A stretch of DNA of 64,000 bases from Eubacterium sulci ATCC 35585 (GTDB taxonomy: Bacteria > Bacillota > Clostridia > Peptostreptococcales > Anaerovoracaceae). Within the stretch, counting starts at the first letter, position 1, and every line of letters starts with the position of its first letter. Positions 16,494 through 25,889 of the stretch are shown in pieces. The notes below the pieces were generated by a model that was given only the letters and a program-made list of their open reading frames with translations, had not been told where the DNA came from and made no database searches. Made by a program: the position numbers and the translations under genes. Location: positions 558,001 through 622,000 of the forward strand of contig CP012068.1 in NCBI GenBank assembly GCA_001189495.1, written 5' to 3'.

Positions 16494-17219
16494 ATGTCAA
16501 TTAACAAAGTAATAACTGCTGACGAAGCAGTAGCCGGAATTGAAGACGGTATGACGATTATGGTCTCAGGATTCCTGGGAACCGGTTCACCTGAGATACT
16601 TATGGACGCGCTCGTAAGAAAGGGCGTTAAGCATCTTACAGTAATCGGTAACGACGGCGGACTTGCAGAGGGACAGCCAGCAAATGGACCTGGTAAGACA
16701 CCAAGAGGAATTGGTAAGCTTTTAGAGCATGGTATGGTTGACCACATCATAGCTTCCCATCTAGGTGTTAACCCAAGACTTAATGAACAGTTCGCAGCGG
16801 GTACTCTAACTTACACACTTGTTCCACAGGGAACACTTGCAGAGAAAATCAGAGCAGCTAACTTTGGACTCGGTGGCGTACTTACACCAACAGGACTTGG
16901 TACACCAATGGAGACAGAGAAGGATGAACTTGGCAGAGACAAGATGGTAGTAGAGATTGATGGCAAGAAGTATCTTCTAGAGAGACCTCTTCATGCTGAT
17001 TACGCACTATGCAGAGCTTCCATATGCGATAGATTTGGCAACTTTATGTGCCACAAGGCTACTAAGAATTACAACTATGTAATGGCAGGTGCTGCAGATA
17101 AAGTAATTGTAGCAACAGAAAAGCTTGTTGAAATCGGAGAAGTAGATCCTGATACATTCCAGGCTTCCGGAGTTCCGGTTGATTATGTAGTGGAAGGAGA
17201 ACCAAAATGGCAGATATAA
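16494..17219 (+). CDS. atoD: Butyryl-CoA:acetoacetate CoA-transferase subunit A
   Basis: This 241-residue alpha subunit of a class I CoA transferase shows the glycine-rich SGFLGTGSPE motif near residues 23-32 and the GNDGGLAEG segment of the family. It is a little longer than E. coli AtoD because of an insertion around residues 140-165. With AtoA it transfers CoA from butyryl-CoA (or acetyl-CoA) to acetoacetate, which closes the lysine fermentation cycle. The ATG at 16494 is preceded by AAAGGTG; the ten-residue in-frame extension lacks a site. Its 3' end overlaps atoA by 13 bases, so the subunits are made in step. Confidence 0.92.
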   Translation: MSINKVITADEAVAGIEDGMTIMVSGFLGTGSPEILMDALVRKGVKHLTVIGNDGGLAEGQPANGPGKTPRGIGKLLEHGMVDHIIASHLGVNPRLNEQFAAGTLTYTLVPQGTLAEKIRAANFGLGGVLTPTGLGTPMETEKDELGRDKMVVEIDGKKYLLERPLHADYALCRASICDRFGNFMCHKATKNYNYVMAGAADKVIVATEKLVEIGEVDPDTFQASGVPVDYVVEGEPKWQI

Positions 17220-17866
17220 AAGCAAGAATTGCTAAGAGAGTAGCAAAAGAACTTCACGATGGAGACGTTGTAAACCTCGGTATCGGTCTTCCAACAATGG
17301 TTCCACAGTTTGTACCAGAAGATGTTACAGTAACACTTCACTCAGAGAACGGATTTGCAGGACTTAATTCAGTTATTACAGATATCGCAGAAGCAGATGT
17401 AGATAACATAGACTCAGGTGGAACATATGTTACAGTAGTTCCATGGGTAAGCTATTTTGACTCAGCTACTAGCTTTGGAATAATTCGTGGCGGACATGTT
17501 GACGCTACAGTTCTTGGAGCTATGCAAGTAGCACCTAACGGAGACCTAGCTAACTGGATTGTTCCTGGCAAGAAGGTTGCAGGAATGGGCGGAGCTATGG
17601 ACCTCGTAGTTGGAGCCAAGAAGGTTATCATTGCAATGACACACACTCAGAAGGGTAACCATAAGATTCTTGAGAAGTGCACCCTTCCTCTAACAGCAGA
17701 GAAGGTTGTTGACATGATCATCACAGAGATGGGCGTTATGGAAGTTAGACCAGAGGGACTTGTAGTAACAGAACTTCACCCTGACTTCACCAAGGAAGAC
17801 ATCCAGGCTGCAACAGGATGCAAGTTAATCTTCGCACCTGATATGAAGGCGATGGAAGAAGAGTAA
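17207..17866 (+). CDS. atoA: Butyryl-CoA:acetoacetate CoA-transferase subunit B
   Basis: This 219-residue beta subunit has the catalytic glutamate in SENGFAG (about residues 45-51), which forms the glutamyl-CoA thioester. It also has the NLGIGLPTMVPQF segment near the N-terminus and the GGAMDLVVGAKKVI segment. It overlaps atoD by 13 bases, with GAAGGAGAA inside atoD as ribosome site. A terminator follows. Its presence in a kam locus argues for butyryl-CoA:acetoacetate transfer rather than acetone-pathway use. Confidence 0.94.
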   Translation: MADIKARIAKRVAKELHDGDVVNLGIGLPTMVPQFVPEDVTVTLHSENGFAGLNSVITDIAEADVDNIDSGGTYVTVVPWVSYFDSATSFGIIRGGHVDATVLGAMQVAPNGDLANWIVPGKKVAGMGGAMDLVVGAKKVIIAMTHTQKGNHKILEKCTLPLTAEKVVDMIITEMGVMEVRPEGLVVTELHPDFTKEDIQAATGCKLIFAPDMKAMEEE

Positions 17867-17910
17867 AGCGAATCTTCACCATAGTCTAAGCATATAGAAT
17901 TAGTTGAAAT

Positions 17911-17953
17911 AATCGGCATACTTGACAATCCGTTCAAGCGTGCCGATTTTTAT
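17911..17953 (+). terminator. Terminator after atoA
   Basis: AATCGGCA...CTTGA pairs with TCAAG...TGCCGATT, interrupted by a small bulge, followed by TTTTTATATTT. It ends the atoDA transcript. Confidence 0.85.
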
Positions 17954-18040
17954 ATTTCGGCATATAGATACTTATCTATCTAGGCAAAAAGGTATCTTTA
18001 AAAAAACACGGTTAGTGAAAACTAATCTTTATCTGGCTTG

Positions 18041-18069
18041 TTGACTTTGATTGAATCAGAGAGTAATAT
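18041..18069 (+). promoter_or_regulatory. Promoter for nifJ
   Basis: TTGACT (18041-18046), 17 bp and TAATAT (18064-18069) lie 62 bases before nifJ. A small hairpin with a GAAA loop (GTTAGT/ACTAAT, near 18011-18028) lies just upstream, of unknown meaning. Nothing else is recognisable between the atoA terminator and nifJ. Confidence 0.7.
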
Positions 18070-18131
18070 AAAAGTGTATACAAAGTTAATTGTATTATAG
18101 TGTTTATATAATTTAGGAGGGAGATATCCAC

Positions 18132-21100
18132 ATGAGAAAACTTAAGACAATGGATGGTAACACAGCTGCTGCTCACGTAGCATATGCGTTTACAGAAGTT
18201 GCTGCTATCTATCCAATTACTCCATCTTCACCTATGGCAGAAAGTATGGATGAGTGGGTTTCTGACGCAAGAGAGAACATCTTTGGTGAAAAGGTGCACA
18301 TCGTAGAGATGCAGTCAGAAGGTGGTGCAGCAGGTGCCGTTCACGGTGCAGTTGCAGCAGGTTCTTACACAACAACATTCACTGCTTCACAGGGACTTTT
18401 GCTCATGATTCCAAACATGTACAAGCTAGCAGGTGAGCATACTCCTGCAGTATTCCATGTATCAGCAAGAGCTCTTGCAACACATGCTCTGTCAATCTTT
18501 GGTGATCAGGCAGACGTTATGGCAGTACGTCAGACAGGTTTCGTACTACTAGCGTCAAACAGCGTACAGCAGGTAATGGACCTTGCAGCTGTTGCTCACC
18601 TTGCAGCTATAGGCGGAAGCCTTCCAGTTCTTCACTTCTTCGATGGTTTCAGAACATCACACGAGAACCAGAAGATCGAGATGTGGGATTACGATGACCT
18701 TAAGTCAATGGTAGACTGGGAAGCTGTTAAGCGTTACAGAGCTAGCGCACTTCACCCAGCACATCCACACAGCATGGGTTCAGCTGAGCAGCCAGAGACA
18801 TACTTCCAGCACAGAGAAGCTAGCAATGGAGTTTACAACGAGACACCAGCTATCGTAGAGAAGTACATGAACATGGTTAACGAGAAGCTTGGAACAGATT
18901 ACAAGCTATTCAACTACTATGGTGCTCCAGATGCAACAGAAATTCTAGTAGCTATGGGTTCAGTTTGTGATGCTGCTGAAGAAGTAGTAGATTTGCTTAC
19001 AGCAGAAGGTAAGAAGGTTGGTATCATCGAGGTTCACCTATACAGACCTTTCTCAGCTAAGCACCTTCTTGCAGTAATGCCAGAGACAGTTGAGAAGATT
19101 GCAGTTCTCGACAGAACAAAGGAACCAGGAGCACTTGCAGAGCCTCTATACCTAGATATGGTAGCAGCTCTTAAGGGATCTAAGTTCGAAAACTGCGTAA
19201 TGACACGTGGTCGTTACGGACTAGGTTCAAAGGACGTTCAGCCAGGAGACATCCTTGCTGCATACGAGAACCTTTGGGCAGACAACAGAAAAGAAGAGTT
19301 CACATTGTCAATCAACGACGATGTTACACATCTATCACTCACACCATCACGCTATCCTGACACAGTACCTGAAGGAACAGTTGCATGTAAGTTCTGGGGA
19401 CTTGGTGCAGACGGTACAGTTGGTGCTAACAAGAACAGCGTAAAGATTATCGGTGACCACACAGATAAGAAGGTACAGGCTTACTTCCAGTATGACTCCA
19501 AGAAGTCAGGTGGTGTAACAATTTCTCACCTACGTTTCGGTGATAAGCCAATCAAGTCAACTTACTATGTAAAGCAGGCTAACTTTGTTGCATGTCATAA
19601 TGAAGCATATGTAAACCTATACAAGATGGTTGAGGACGTTAAACCAGGCGGAAACTTCCTACTAAACTGCACATGGTCAGATGCTGAACTAGATACACAT
19701 CTTCCAGCATCAATGAAGCAGTACATTGCAAAGAACAACATCAACCTATACACATGCGATGCTGTATCAATTGCTAAGGAAATCGGTCTTGGTGCAAGAA
19801 GAACTAACTCAGTACTTCAGGCAGCATTCTTCAAGATTGCTAACATTATTCCTATCGAGGAAGCAGCAAACTACATGAAGGACGCTATCAGAAAGACATA
19901 TGGCAAGAAGGGCGAAAACATTGTTAACATGAACATCGCTGCTGTTGACGCAGGTATCGAGAGAGTTCATAAGGTTGACGTACCTGCTTCATGGGCTACA
20001 TGCGAAGCTGATGTTGCACCTGTCCCATTCGTTGGACGCGACCAGCTACAGACAGACTACCTCAACAAGGTTCTTTCACCATATGCACATATGGATGGAG
20101 ATTCAATCCCAGTATCAACATTCCTCGACACTCCAACAGGACTTGTACCTAACGGAACAGCTGCATTCGAGAAGAGAGGTATCGCTACTGATATTCCTGT
20201 ATGGAATAAGGATAACTGTATCCAGTGTAACCAGTGCGCATACGTATGTCCTCACGGCGTAATCAGACCTTTCGTAATCGAAGGAGAAGCTGAGCTAGCA
20301 GGAACAAACGGTGACTACGCTGAGTTCAAGGGTGGCAAGGACGAGAACAAGAAGTACACAATGGGTATTTCAGCACTAGACTGCACAGGCTGCGGATCAT
20401 GTGCTCAGACTTGTCCAGCTCCTAACAAGGCTCTTGTTATGAACGCTGTTAACGACGAGAACGTTTCAGTTTCACAGGAGAAGTACAACCACCTATTCAA
20501 TAATGTTACACCTAAGGAAGTTCCATTCAAGGAGAACACAGTTAAGGGCGTTGAGTTCAAGCAGCCACTTCTCGAGTTCTCAGGAGCTTGCCCAGGATGC
20601 GGAGAGACTCCATATGCTAAGCTGATTACACAGCTATTCGGTGACAGAATGTTCATTGCAAATGCTACAGGCTGCTCATCAATTTGGGGTAACTCACTAC
20701 CAAGCACACCTTACACAGTAAACGCTGAAGGAAGAGGTCCAGCATGGGCTAACTCCTTATTCGAGGACAACGCTGAGTTCGGATTCGGTATGGCAATTTC
20801 AATGAAGGCTAGACGTAACGAGCTTAAGACAGTTGCTACAAGACTAGCTGCAGAGCTTGGTGACGTTGCAACAGCATGGGTTGATGCAATGGAAGATGCT
20901 GAAGGTGCAGAGACAACAGGTAAGGCTCTTCTAGCAGCTTGCGAGAAGATCGCAGCTAACAACGAAGATGCTCAGTACGTTGTAGATAACAAAGAAATGC
21001 TAATCAAGCCATCAATGTGGATCTTCGGTGGTGACGGATGGGCATACGATATCGGTTACGGCGGTGTAGACCACGTTCTAGCAAGTGGAGAGAACATCAA

Positions 21101-21671
21101 TATCATGGTATTTGATACTGAGGTATACTCAAACACTGGTGGACAGGCATCAAAGTCAACACCACTTGGTGCTGTAGCTAAGTTTGCTGCTTCAGGTAAG
21201 GCAGTAAAGAAGAAGGATATGGTTCAGATCGCTATGGCTTACGGCTACATCTACGTAGCTCAGATTGCTATGGGTGCTAGCCAGAAGCAGACTCTAGATG
21301 CAATCAGAGAGGCTGAGGCATATGATGGACCATCACTCATCATCGCATACGCTCCATGTATCAACCAAGGTCTAAAGAATGGTATGAACAAGGCGCAGGA
21401 TGAGATGAAGCGTGCTGTAAACTCAGGTTACTGGAACCTAATCAGATTCAACCCTGATCTAGCTAAGGAAGGCAAGAACCCACTTATGATCGACAGCAAG
21501 CCTGCAACAGAAAGCTACAGAGACTTCATCATGAGCGAAGTTCGTTACGATTCTCTAACAAAGAGATTCCCAGAGAGAGCTGAGCAGCTATTCGAAGATG
21601 CTGAGAAGCTAGCTAAGGAAAGATACGAACACTTCCAGGCACTAAAGGAAAGCTACGAGCCAGAGAAATAA
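18132..21671 (+). CDS. nifJ: Pyruvate:ferredoxin (flavodoxin) oxidoreductase
   Basis: This 1179-residue single-chain PFOR oxidises pyruvate to acetyl-CoA and CO2 and reduces ferredoxin. In order it has the N-terminal pyrimidine-binding domain, with the YPITPSSPMAE motif near residue 30, and the gamma and CoA-binding region. A two-cluster ferredoxin domain follows, with CIQCNQCAYVC near residue 696 and CTGCGSCAQTC near 751. The TPP-binding beta domain has GACPGCGETPY near 820 and GGDGWAYDIG near 960. All cluster cysteines are present and length is normal. GGAGGGAGATATCCAC gives the ribosome site. It has its own promoter and terminator; codon bias suggests high expression. Confidence 0.97.
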   Translation: MRKLKTMDGNTAAAHVAYAFTEVAAIYPITPSSPMAESMDEWVSDARENIFGEKVHIVEMQSEGGAAGAVHGAVAAGSYTTTFTASQGLLLMIPNMYKLAGEHTPAVFHVSARALATHALSIFGDQADVMAVRQTGFVLLASNSVQQVMDLAAVAHLAAIGGSLPVLHFFDGFRTSHENQKIEMWDYDDLKSMVDWEAVKRYRASALHPAHPHSMGSAEQPETYFQHREASNGVYNETPAIVEKYMNMVNEKLGTDYKLFNYYGAPDATEILVAMGSVCDAAEEVVDLLTAEGKKVGIIEVHLYRPFSAKHLLAVMPETVEKIAVLDRTKEPGALAEPLYLDMVAALKGSKFENCVMTRGRYGLGSKDVQPGDILAAYENLWADNRKEEFTLSINDDVTHLSLTPSRYPDTVPEGTVACKFWGLGADGTVGANKNSVKIIGDHTDKKVQAYFQYDSKKSGGVTISHLRFGDKPIKSTYYVKQANFVACHNEAYVNLYKMVEDVKPGGNFLLNCTWSDAELDTHLPASMKQYIAKNNINLYTCDAVSIAKEIGLGARRTNSVLQAAFFKIANIIPIEEAANYMKDAIRKTYGKKGENIVNMNIAAVDAGIERVHKVDVPASWATCEADVAPVPFVGRDQLQTDYLNKVLSPYAHMDGDSIPVSTFLDTPTGLVPNGTAAFEKRGIATDIPVWNKDNCIQCNQCAYVCPHGVIRPFVIEGEAELAGTNGDYAEFKGGKDENKKYTMGISALDCTGCGSCAQTCPAPNKALVMNAVNDENVSVSQEKYNHLFNNVTPKEVPFKENTVKGVEFKQPLLEFSGACPGCGETPYAKLITQLFGDRMFIANATGCSSIWGNSLPSTPYTVNAEGRGPAWANSLFEDNAEFGFGMAISMKARRNELKTVATRLAAELGDVATAWVDAMEDAEGAETTGKALLAACEKIAANNEDAQYVVDNKEMLIKPSMWIFGGDGWAYDIGYGGVDHVLASGENINIMVFDTEVYSNTGGQASKSTPLGAVAKFAASGKAVKKKDMVQIAMAYGYIYVAQIAMGASQKQTLDAIREAEAYDGPSLIIAYAPCINQGLKNGMNKAQDEMKRAVNSGYWNLIRFNPDLAKEGKNPLMIDSKPATESYRDFIMSEVRYDSLTKRFPERAEQLFEDAEKLAKERYEHFQALKESYEPEK

Positions 21672-21706
21672 ACTCTAGTTTTAAGCTGACTAATAGCAGA
21701 TAATCA

Positions 21707-21735
21707 AAGAGCTCCGCGAAAGCGGAGCTCTTTTG
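21707..21735 (+). terminator. Terminator after nifJ
   Basis: AGAGCTCCGC (21708-21717), GAAA loop, GCGGAGCTCT (21722-21731) then TTTT. A perfect stem with stable tetraloop. Confidence 0.93.
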
Positions 21736-21763
21736 CTATCTAAGCACAAAATAAAAGACCGAA

Positions 21764-22846
21764 TTAATTTCGATCTTTTATTGCTGTAATGCCTGTTTTC
21801 ATTATGAGTTTGCGCAGGGCTGGATTAAATATGATATCGTGTTTAAAAACCTTGCGTCTTAGTTTAAATCTCAGTGAACGTGTCAGCTTTCTATATGTTT
21901 TGGCAATCTTGTTTTCGTCACCTTTGAGAAAGGCCTTAGCAAGCATGGTTCCGCTTGTAAAGGCTGAACTGAAGCCCTCAAGTGAGCTGGCACTGATAAA
22001 CCCCGCAGCTTCACCTATGAGGAAGACATTGTCTGTGCCAGTTACGAAATCTGATAGATGTTTAGGGCTACAAACGAGGCAGGCTTCAGTTTTTAGTGGC
22101 TCGCCAAAGCTTACTTCCATAAACTCCTCAAATCTCTTTTTTTGCTCCTCAAAAGCCTGTCTGCAATTATGCAATTCGAAGGACCCACCAAATATCACAT
22201 AGCCGTCCTTGTGGATGGTCCATGAGCAACCACTGCTTGTCTTCTTGTCGAAAATGCAGGAGTAGTAGGGACTTTCCTTACCGTTGCCTTTAAACCATTG
22301 CTGTATGGCTGTGTATTTATATATCTTTTTATCAAAGAATTTGCGTCTAATGATTGAAGAAGCTCCATCGGCACCTACGAGGAATCTGCAATCTATCTCG
22401 TGTCTGGCTTTATCTGCATCTGAGATGCTTAGGCTGAACCCGCCAGTGTTTCTTTCGGCTTTGATGAGCTTTGCGTTTATTCTAGTCACATCATCAGGAA
22501 TTAGAGTTAGCAGAAAGTTGTCAAAGGCACGTCTATCCATATTGAGATAGTATCTCTGATAATTACAAATGAGTCCTGAGCCAAGATCTATCGTTTTAAC
22601 CGAGAAAATCTGTGGATCGACAAGAATGTCTTTTGGGAGAACAAAATCCCTGTGAGCCATCAATTTTTGGGCGTCAGGAGCAAGGAGCCCGCCACATGGT
22701 TTATTGCCTATCAAATCTTGACCGTCGATAAGTAAAATCGAGTATCCACTTCCTGAGACTTCACGTGCAAAAGTGGCGCCAGCAGGGCCAGCGCCAACAA
22801 TGACAATATCGTATTTATTTTTTGGATGATCCGTAAAATTGAGCAT
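21764..22846 (-). CDS. FAD-dependent oxidoreductase, geranylgeranyl reductase-like
   Basis: This 360-residue flavoprotein has an N-terminal FAD-binding Rossmann motif, VIVGAGPAGATFARE (about residues 15-29). A later FLIGEAAGFISASSLEGFSSA segment is the second FAD contact found in the geranylgeranyl reductase / p-hydroxybenzoate hydroxylase group. GNKPCGGLL resembles the active-site CG.G motif of prenyl reductases. The substrate is unknown; members reduce prenyl double bonds or serve as general dehydrogenases. It starts directly after the nhaC stop codon with AGGAAAAG as ribosome site, so the two form an operon. The 3' end lies close to the nifJ terminator. Confidence 0.75.
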   Translation of the reverse strand: MLNFTDHPKNKYDIVIVGAGPAGATFAREVSGSGYSILLIDGQDLIGNKPCGGLLAPDAQKLMAHRDFVLPKDILVDPQIFSVKTIDLGSGLICNYQRYYLNMDRRAFDNFLLTLIPDDVTRINAKLIKAERNTGGFSLSISDADKARHEIDCRFLVGADGASSIIRRKFFDKKIYKYTAIQQWFKGNGKESPYYSCIFDKKTSSGCSWTIHKDGYVIFGGSFELHNCRQAFEEQKKRFEEFMEVSFGEPLKTEACLVCSPKHLSDFVTGTDNVFLIGEAAGFISASSLEGFSSAFTSGTMLAKAFLKGDENKIAKTYRKLTRSLRFKLRRKVFKHDIIFNPALRKLIMKTGITAIKDRN

Positions 22847-24142
22847 CTATTCTTTTCCTAACTTCTTCTTTGATATGATAATACTCACAATGCCACAAAC
22901 TGCCATCAAATATGGATAGAACAGGTATGGCATTATATCAAAGCTCGATAGCCCCGTCAGGCTGGCTGCTGAAAGCAGCTGAGCTCCATAAGGTATTATA
23001 CCCTGAAATACGGAAGCAAACATATCAAGAAGAGAAGCTGTTCTAGCAGCTTCAATGCCATAGTCATCGGAGATTTCCTTAGCGATAGGACCTGCGATTA
23101 CGATAGCTACAGTGTTATTTGCAGTAGCGCAGTCAATGAGACCAACAAGAGCAGCAACACCAAATTCGGCTCCTTTATATGAATGTATGTGCTTATGAAT
23201 GTTTTCGAGAATGAAAGCAAAGCCACCATTATATTTAACAAGAGCGCTTATGCAAGCAACTAAAATGGAAATAACTGTGATATCGTACATTCCTGTAGCA
23301 CCCTTTCCCATAGAAGTGAAAATCTGGGAGACCTTCATTGCACCAGTAGCAAGACCTGCAATTACTGAGAAGGCAATACCACCTATAAGAACTATGAAAA
23401 CATTGAGTCCTATGAGTGCAGTAACTAGTACAAGAATGTATGGAATTACCTGAAATATATTGTAGTCAAGATCCTTAGATACTGTGAAGTGTGCTCCACT
23501 TGTCATAAAGAATAGAATGACAATAGTTGCAATAGCAGCAGGTAGGACAATCAAAAAGTTCTTACGGAACTTGTCTCTCATGTCGCAGCCTTGAGTTCTT
23601 ACCGCTGCAATAGTAGTATCAGAAATCATTGAAAGGTTATCACCAAACATAGCGCCAGAAACTACGGCACCTATACAAATAGCGATAGGAAAGTCCGTCT
23701 TTTCGCTGATACCCATTGCAATAGGAGCAAGAGCAGCTATCGTACCCATGGAAGTTCCCATAGAAATGGATATGAAGCAGCCGATGACGAAAAGACCAAT
23801 GACGGCAATTCCGGGAGGTAGCAAGGATAGACCAAGGTTAACTGTGCTACTTACTCCGCCCGCGGCAGAAACACTTCCAGAAAAAGCACCTGCAACGAGG
23901 AAGATAAGACACATGGTGATGATGTTGTCATCGCCTACGCCCTTAGCTATGATGGATATTTTTTCATTAAAGCTGATGCCTCTAGTCTGTAAAAAAGCGA
24001 CCGCAAGTGCAATCAAAAATCCAATGACTGCTGGCATCGAGTAGAAATCCTTCTGAACAACACCTATACCGATGAAGAGAATCAGAAAGACAATGATAGG
24101 CAGGAGCGCCAATCCGTTTGGTTTTACTTTGTTCACGTTCAT
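22847..24142 (-). CDS. nhaC: NhaC-family Na+/H+ antiporter
   Basis: This 431-residue polytopic membrane protein of the NhaC family has about ten to twelve hydrophobic segments. Family features include GTSMGTIAALAPIA, VSGAMFGDNLSMISDTTI and DCATANNTVAIVIAGPIA. It probably exchanges sodium (or a small charged organic ion) for protons or another ion; some NhaC relatives swap malate and lactate. The ATG at 24142 has TTTGGAGACTATT in front; the four-residue TTG extension would include that site. It is the first gene of a two-gene unit with the FAD oxidoreductase. Confidence 0.88.
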   Translation of the reverse strand: MNVNKVKPNGLALLPIIVFLILFIGIGVVQKDFYSMPAVIGFLIALAVAFLQTRGISFNEKISIIAKGVGDDNIITMCLIFLVAGAFSGSVSAAGGVSSTVNLGLSLLPPGIAVIGLFVIGCFISISMGTSMGTIAALAPIAMGISEKTDFPIAICIGAVVSGAMFGDNLSMISDTTIAAVRTQGCDMRDKFRKNFLIVLPAAIATIVILFFMTSGAHFTVSKDLDYNIFQVIPYILVLVTALIGLNVFIVLIGGIAFSVIAGLATGAMKVSQIFTSMGKGATGMYDITVISILVACISALVKYNGGFAFILENIHKHIHSYKGAEFGVAALVGLIDCATANNTVAIVIAGPIAKEISDDYGIEAARTASLLDMFASVFQGIIPYGAQLLSAASLTGLSSFDIMPYLFYPYLMAVCGIVSIIISKKKLGKE

Positions 24143-24180
24143 AATAGTCTCCAAATAATAGTAATCTCCATAATTGTATC

Positions 24181-24224
24181 AAAAAAAGAGAAAACTCACA
24201 AGCGGATTACACCGGATGCGAGTT
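24181..24224 (-). terminator. Terminator after the PHP phosphoesterase gene (minus strand)
   Basis: Read on the minus strand, AACTC (24224-24220) pairs with GAGTT (24197-24193) with further weaker pairing inside. A T-rich tail (24188-24181) follows. Confidence 0.65.
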
Positions 24225-24235
24225 AATTTCAATGC

Positions 24236-25009
24236 CTATTTGTTAGACTTTAGCTTTGAAAGATAAGGCCTTCTGCGAAAAACATAGGCAAGCCCAATAC
24301 TGCGGTTGAAAGCTCTGAATCCCCAGGTCGCTGGAAAGCTATGCTTGAGAATATGCCTCATGAGAAACTCGCGCTCAACACCACCAAAGCTTGTAATTTC
24401 GTTGGCCTTGATGCTTTTGATCAAGTCGTTATTGCTTTTGATAGGGGATGAAAAATCTGTAAATCCCTTGCCCACATGCGCCTTATTGTGGGAGTCGGAA
24501 CCTCCCGTACATGGAAGTGAATATTGCTTTGCTAAGGCAACGGCCTTCTCATTTGCCTCCTTAGCTTCACATGTATTAAAGCCCTCGAGAAAATCTAAGT
24601 TCTTGAAAATGCCGGGATTTCGCCTTACCTTGCGGCAAAACATAGCACTTGCGGCCTTTGCCCCGAAAGGATGGGCAGCACCGAGTATACCGCCACCAGA
24701 GTGAACGACTTTAATGAGCTGCTTGAGCGACATTCCGCGAATTGTGAGAAGCTTATTCTCAACGCCATCTGGCATGATGACAATGAAGTGACCAGCGTCC
24801 CTTGTATCGTACTCAATGCCTTTGAGAACTGTGAAGTCGTCATATTTCTGGCCTTCGCTTTCCCAGGCATTAAAGCCCTTGTAGGAATCGTGGTCTGTGA
24901 CCAGCATTCCACCAAAGCCCTTACTCCTAAGGATGTTTACATATTCGTCTATATCTATACTTGAATCTATGGAACCACCTTTGATGTGGCAGTGTAAATC
25001 AAATTTCAT
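24236..25009 (-). CDS. PHP-domain metal-dependent phosphoesterase
   Basis: This 257-residue protein of the PHP (polymerase and histidinol phosphatase) superfamily has its metal ligands visible in order: DLHCHIKGG at the N-terminus, TDHDS near residue 38, a GIEYDT glutamate, AAHPFGAK and GGSDSHNKAHVG. Relatives act as phosphatases or nucleases on small phosphates; the substrate is unknown. The ATG at 25009 follows AAGGAGTAAGGTA. The in-frame extension to 25081 has no site and leads away from the domain start. It is a single gene, divergent from ylmH. Confidence 0.82.
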   Translation of the reverse strand: MKFDLHCHIKGGSIDSSIDIDEYVNILRSKGFGGMLVTDHDSYKGFNAWESEGQKYDDFTVLKGIEYDTRDAGHFIVIMPDGVENKLLTIRGMSLKQLIKVVHSGGGILGAAHPFGAKAASAMFCRKVRRNPGIFKNLDFLEGFNTCEAKEANEKAVALAKQYSLPCTGGSDSHNKAHVGKGFTDFSSPIKSNNDLIKSIKANEITSFGGVEREFLMRHILKHSFPATWGFRAFNRSIGLAYVFRRRPYLSKLKSNK

Positions 25010-25110
25010 TACCTTACTCCTTAAAGACTCATTATACCACAAATTGAGCCGAGAATATAAGTTTTCTAAAACAGTAGGCATATATCACAATATTGTATAT
25101 AATAATATAT

Positions 25111-25872
25111 ATGAAAGAGGATCGAATTTTTTTAGGTAAAATTGAAGACAAAATCAAAGGCGCTAGCGAAAAGTACATGCTGACCTATAGCGATTTTCTT
25201 GACCCCCACGAACATTCTGTTGCGAGTAATTATATCAGGGGAAAAGGGAGATTTGATGTAGAAATTGTATTTTTTGGTGGTTATGAGGATGCAGAGAGAG
25301 TGTTAATGTTCTGTCTGCCAGCCTATGCGAGCCTCGAGGATGCATCAAAGGATGCTCTAAAGGTCATCAGGGTTAAGACCAAGGAGGGCAGCAGGACGCT
25401 AAGGCATGGTGATTACCTCGGTTCACTTACAGGACTTGGCGTGAGCAGGAGCAAGATTGGAGATATCCTTGTAAATGAAGGTGGAGCAGATATAATCGTG
25501 TCGTCGGAGATAGTAGAATTTTTGATGACTAATTATGCAAAGGCGGGAAGAAACTATCTTTCGCTTTCGGAACATGAGCTTTCGGAGCTTGAGCTCCCAG
25601 AAAACAGTAGGCTTACGGTAAAGGATACGGTGGCCTCGCTAAGGCTTGATAATATTGTATCTAGCGCATTTGGACTCTCGAGAGCGAAGGCGCAGGAGGC
25701 AATCAAAAGAGGAATAGTTTTTGTCAACAGCCTAGAGCAGACCAAGGTCGATGTCCAAATAGATGAGGGTGATAAGATTGTTCTCAGAGGCAAAGGTAAG
25801 GTGCTCGTCAAAGAGATAGGAAATAGGACTCGTAAGGATAGAATCTTTATGGAGTTTGAGAGATATGTTTAG
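25111..25872 (+). CDS. ylmH: YlmH-like S4-domain RNA-binding protein
   Basis: This 253-residue protein of the YlmH family has an N-terminal domain of about 170 residues and a C-terminal S4 RNA-binding domain (DTVASLRLDNIVSSAFGLSRAKAQEAI...FVNS). In Bacillus it lies near ftsZ/divIVA genes and has been tied to rescue of stalled ribosomes; here it heads the aro genes instead. No ribosome binding site precedes the ATG at 25111. A TATAAT at 25098-25103 ends seven bases before the A of ATG, so the message could be leaderless. The next gene, aroF, begins 17 bases downstream. Confidence 0.85.
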   Translation: MKEDRIFLGKIEDKIKGASEKYMLTYSDFLDPHEHSVASNYIRGKGRFDVEIVFFGGYEDAERVLMFCLPAYASLEDASKDALKVIRVKTKEGSRTLRHGDYLGSLTGLGVSRSKIGDILVNEGGADIIVSSEIVEFLMTNYAKAGRNYLSLSEHELSELELPENSRLTVKDTVASLRLDNIVSSAFGLSRAKAQEAIKRGIVFVNSLEQTKVDVQIDEGDKIVLRGKGKVLVKEIGNRTRKDRIFMEFERYV

Positions 25873-25889
25873 AGTGAGGTTTTGATATA

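Noticed and set aside
18011-18028. Riboswitch upstream of nifJ
   Set aside because: Only one short GAAA-capped hairpin is visible, it lies upstream of the promoter -10, and no known riboswitch core could be matched.
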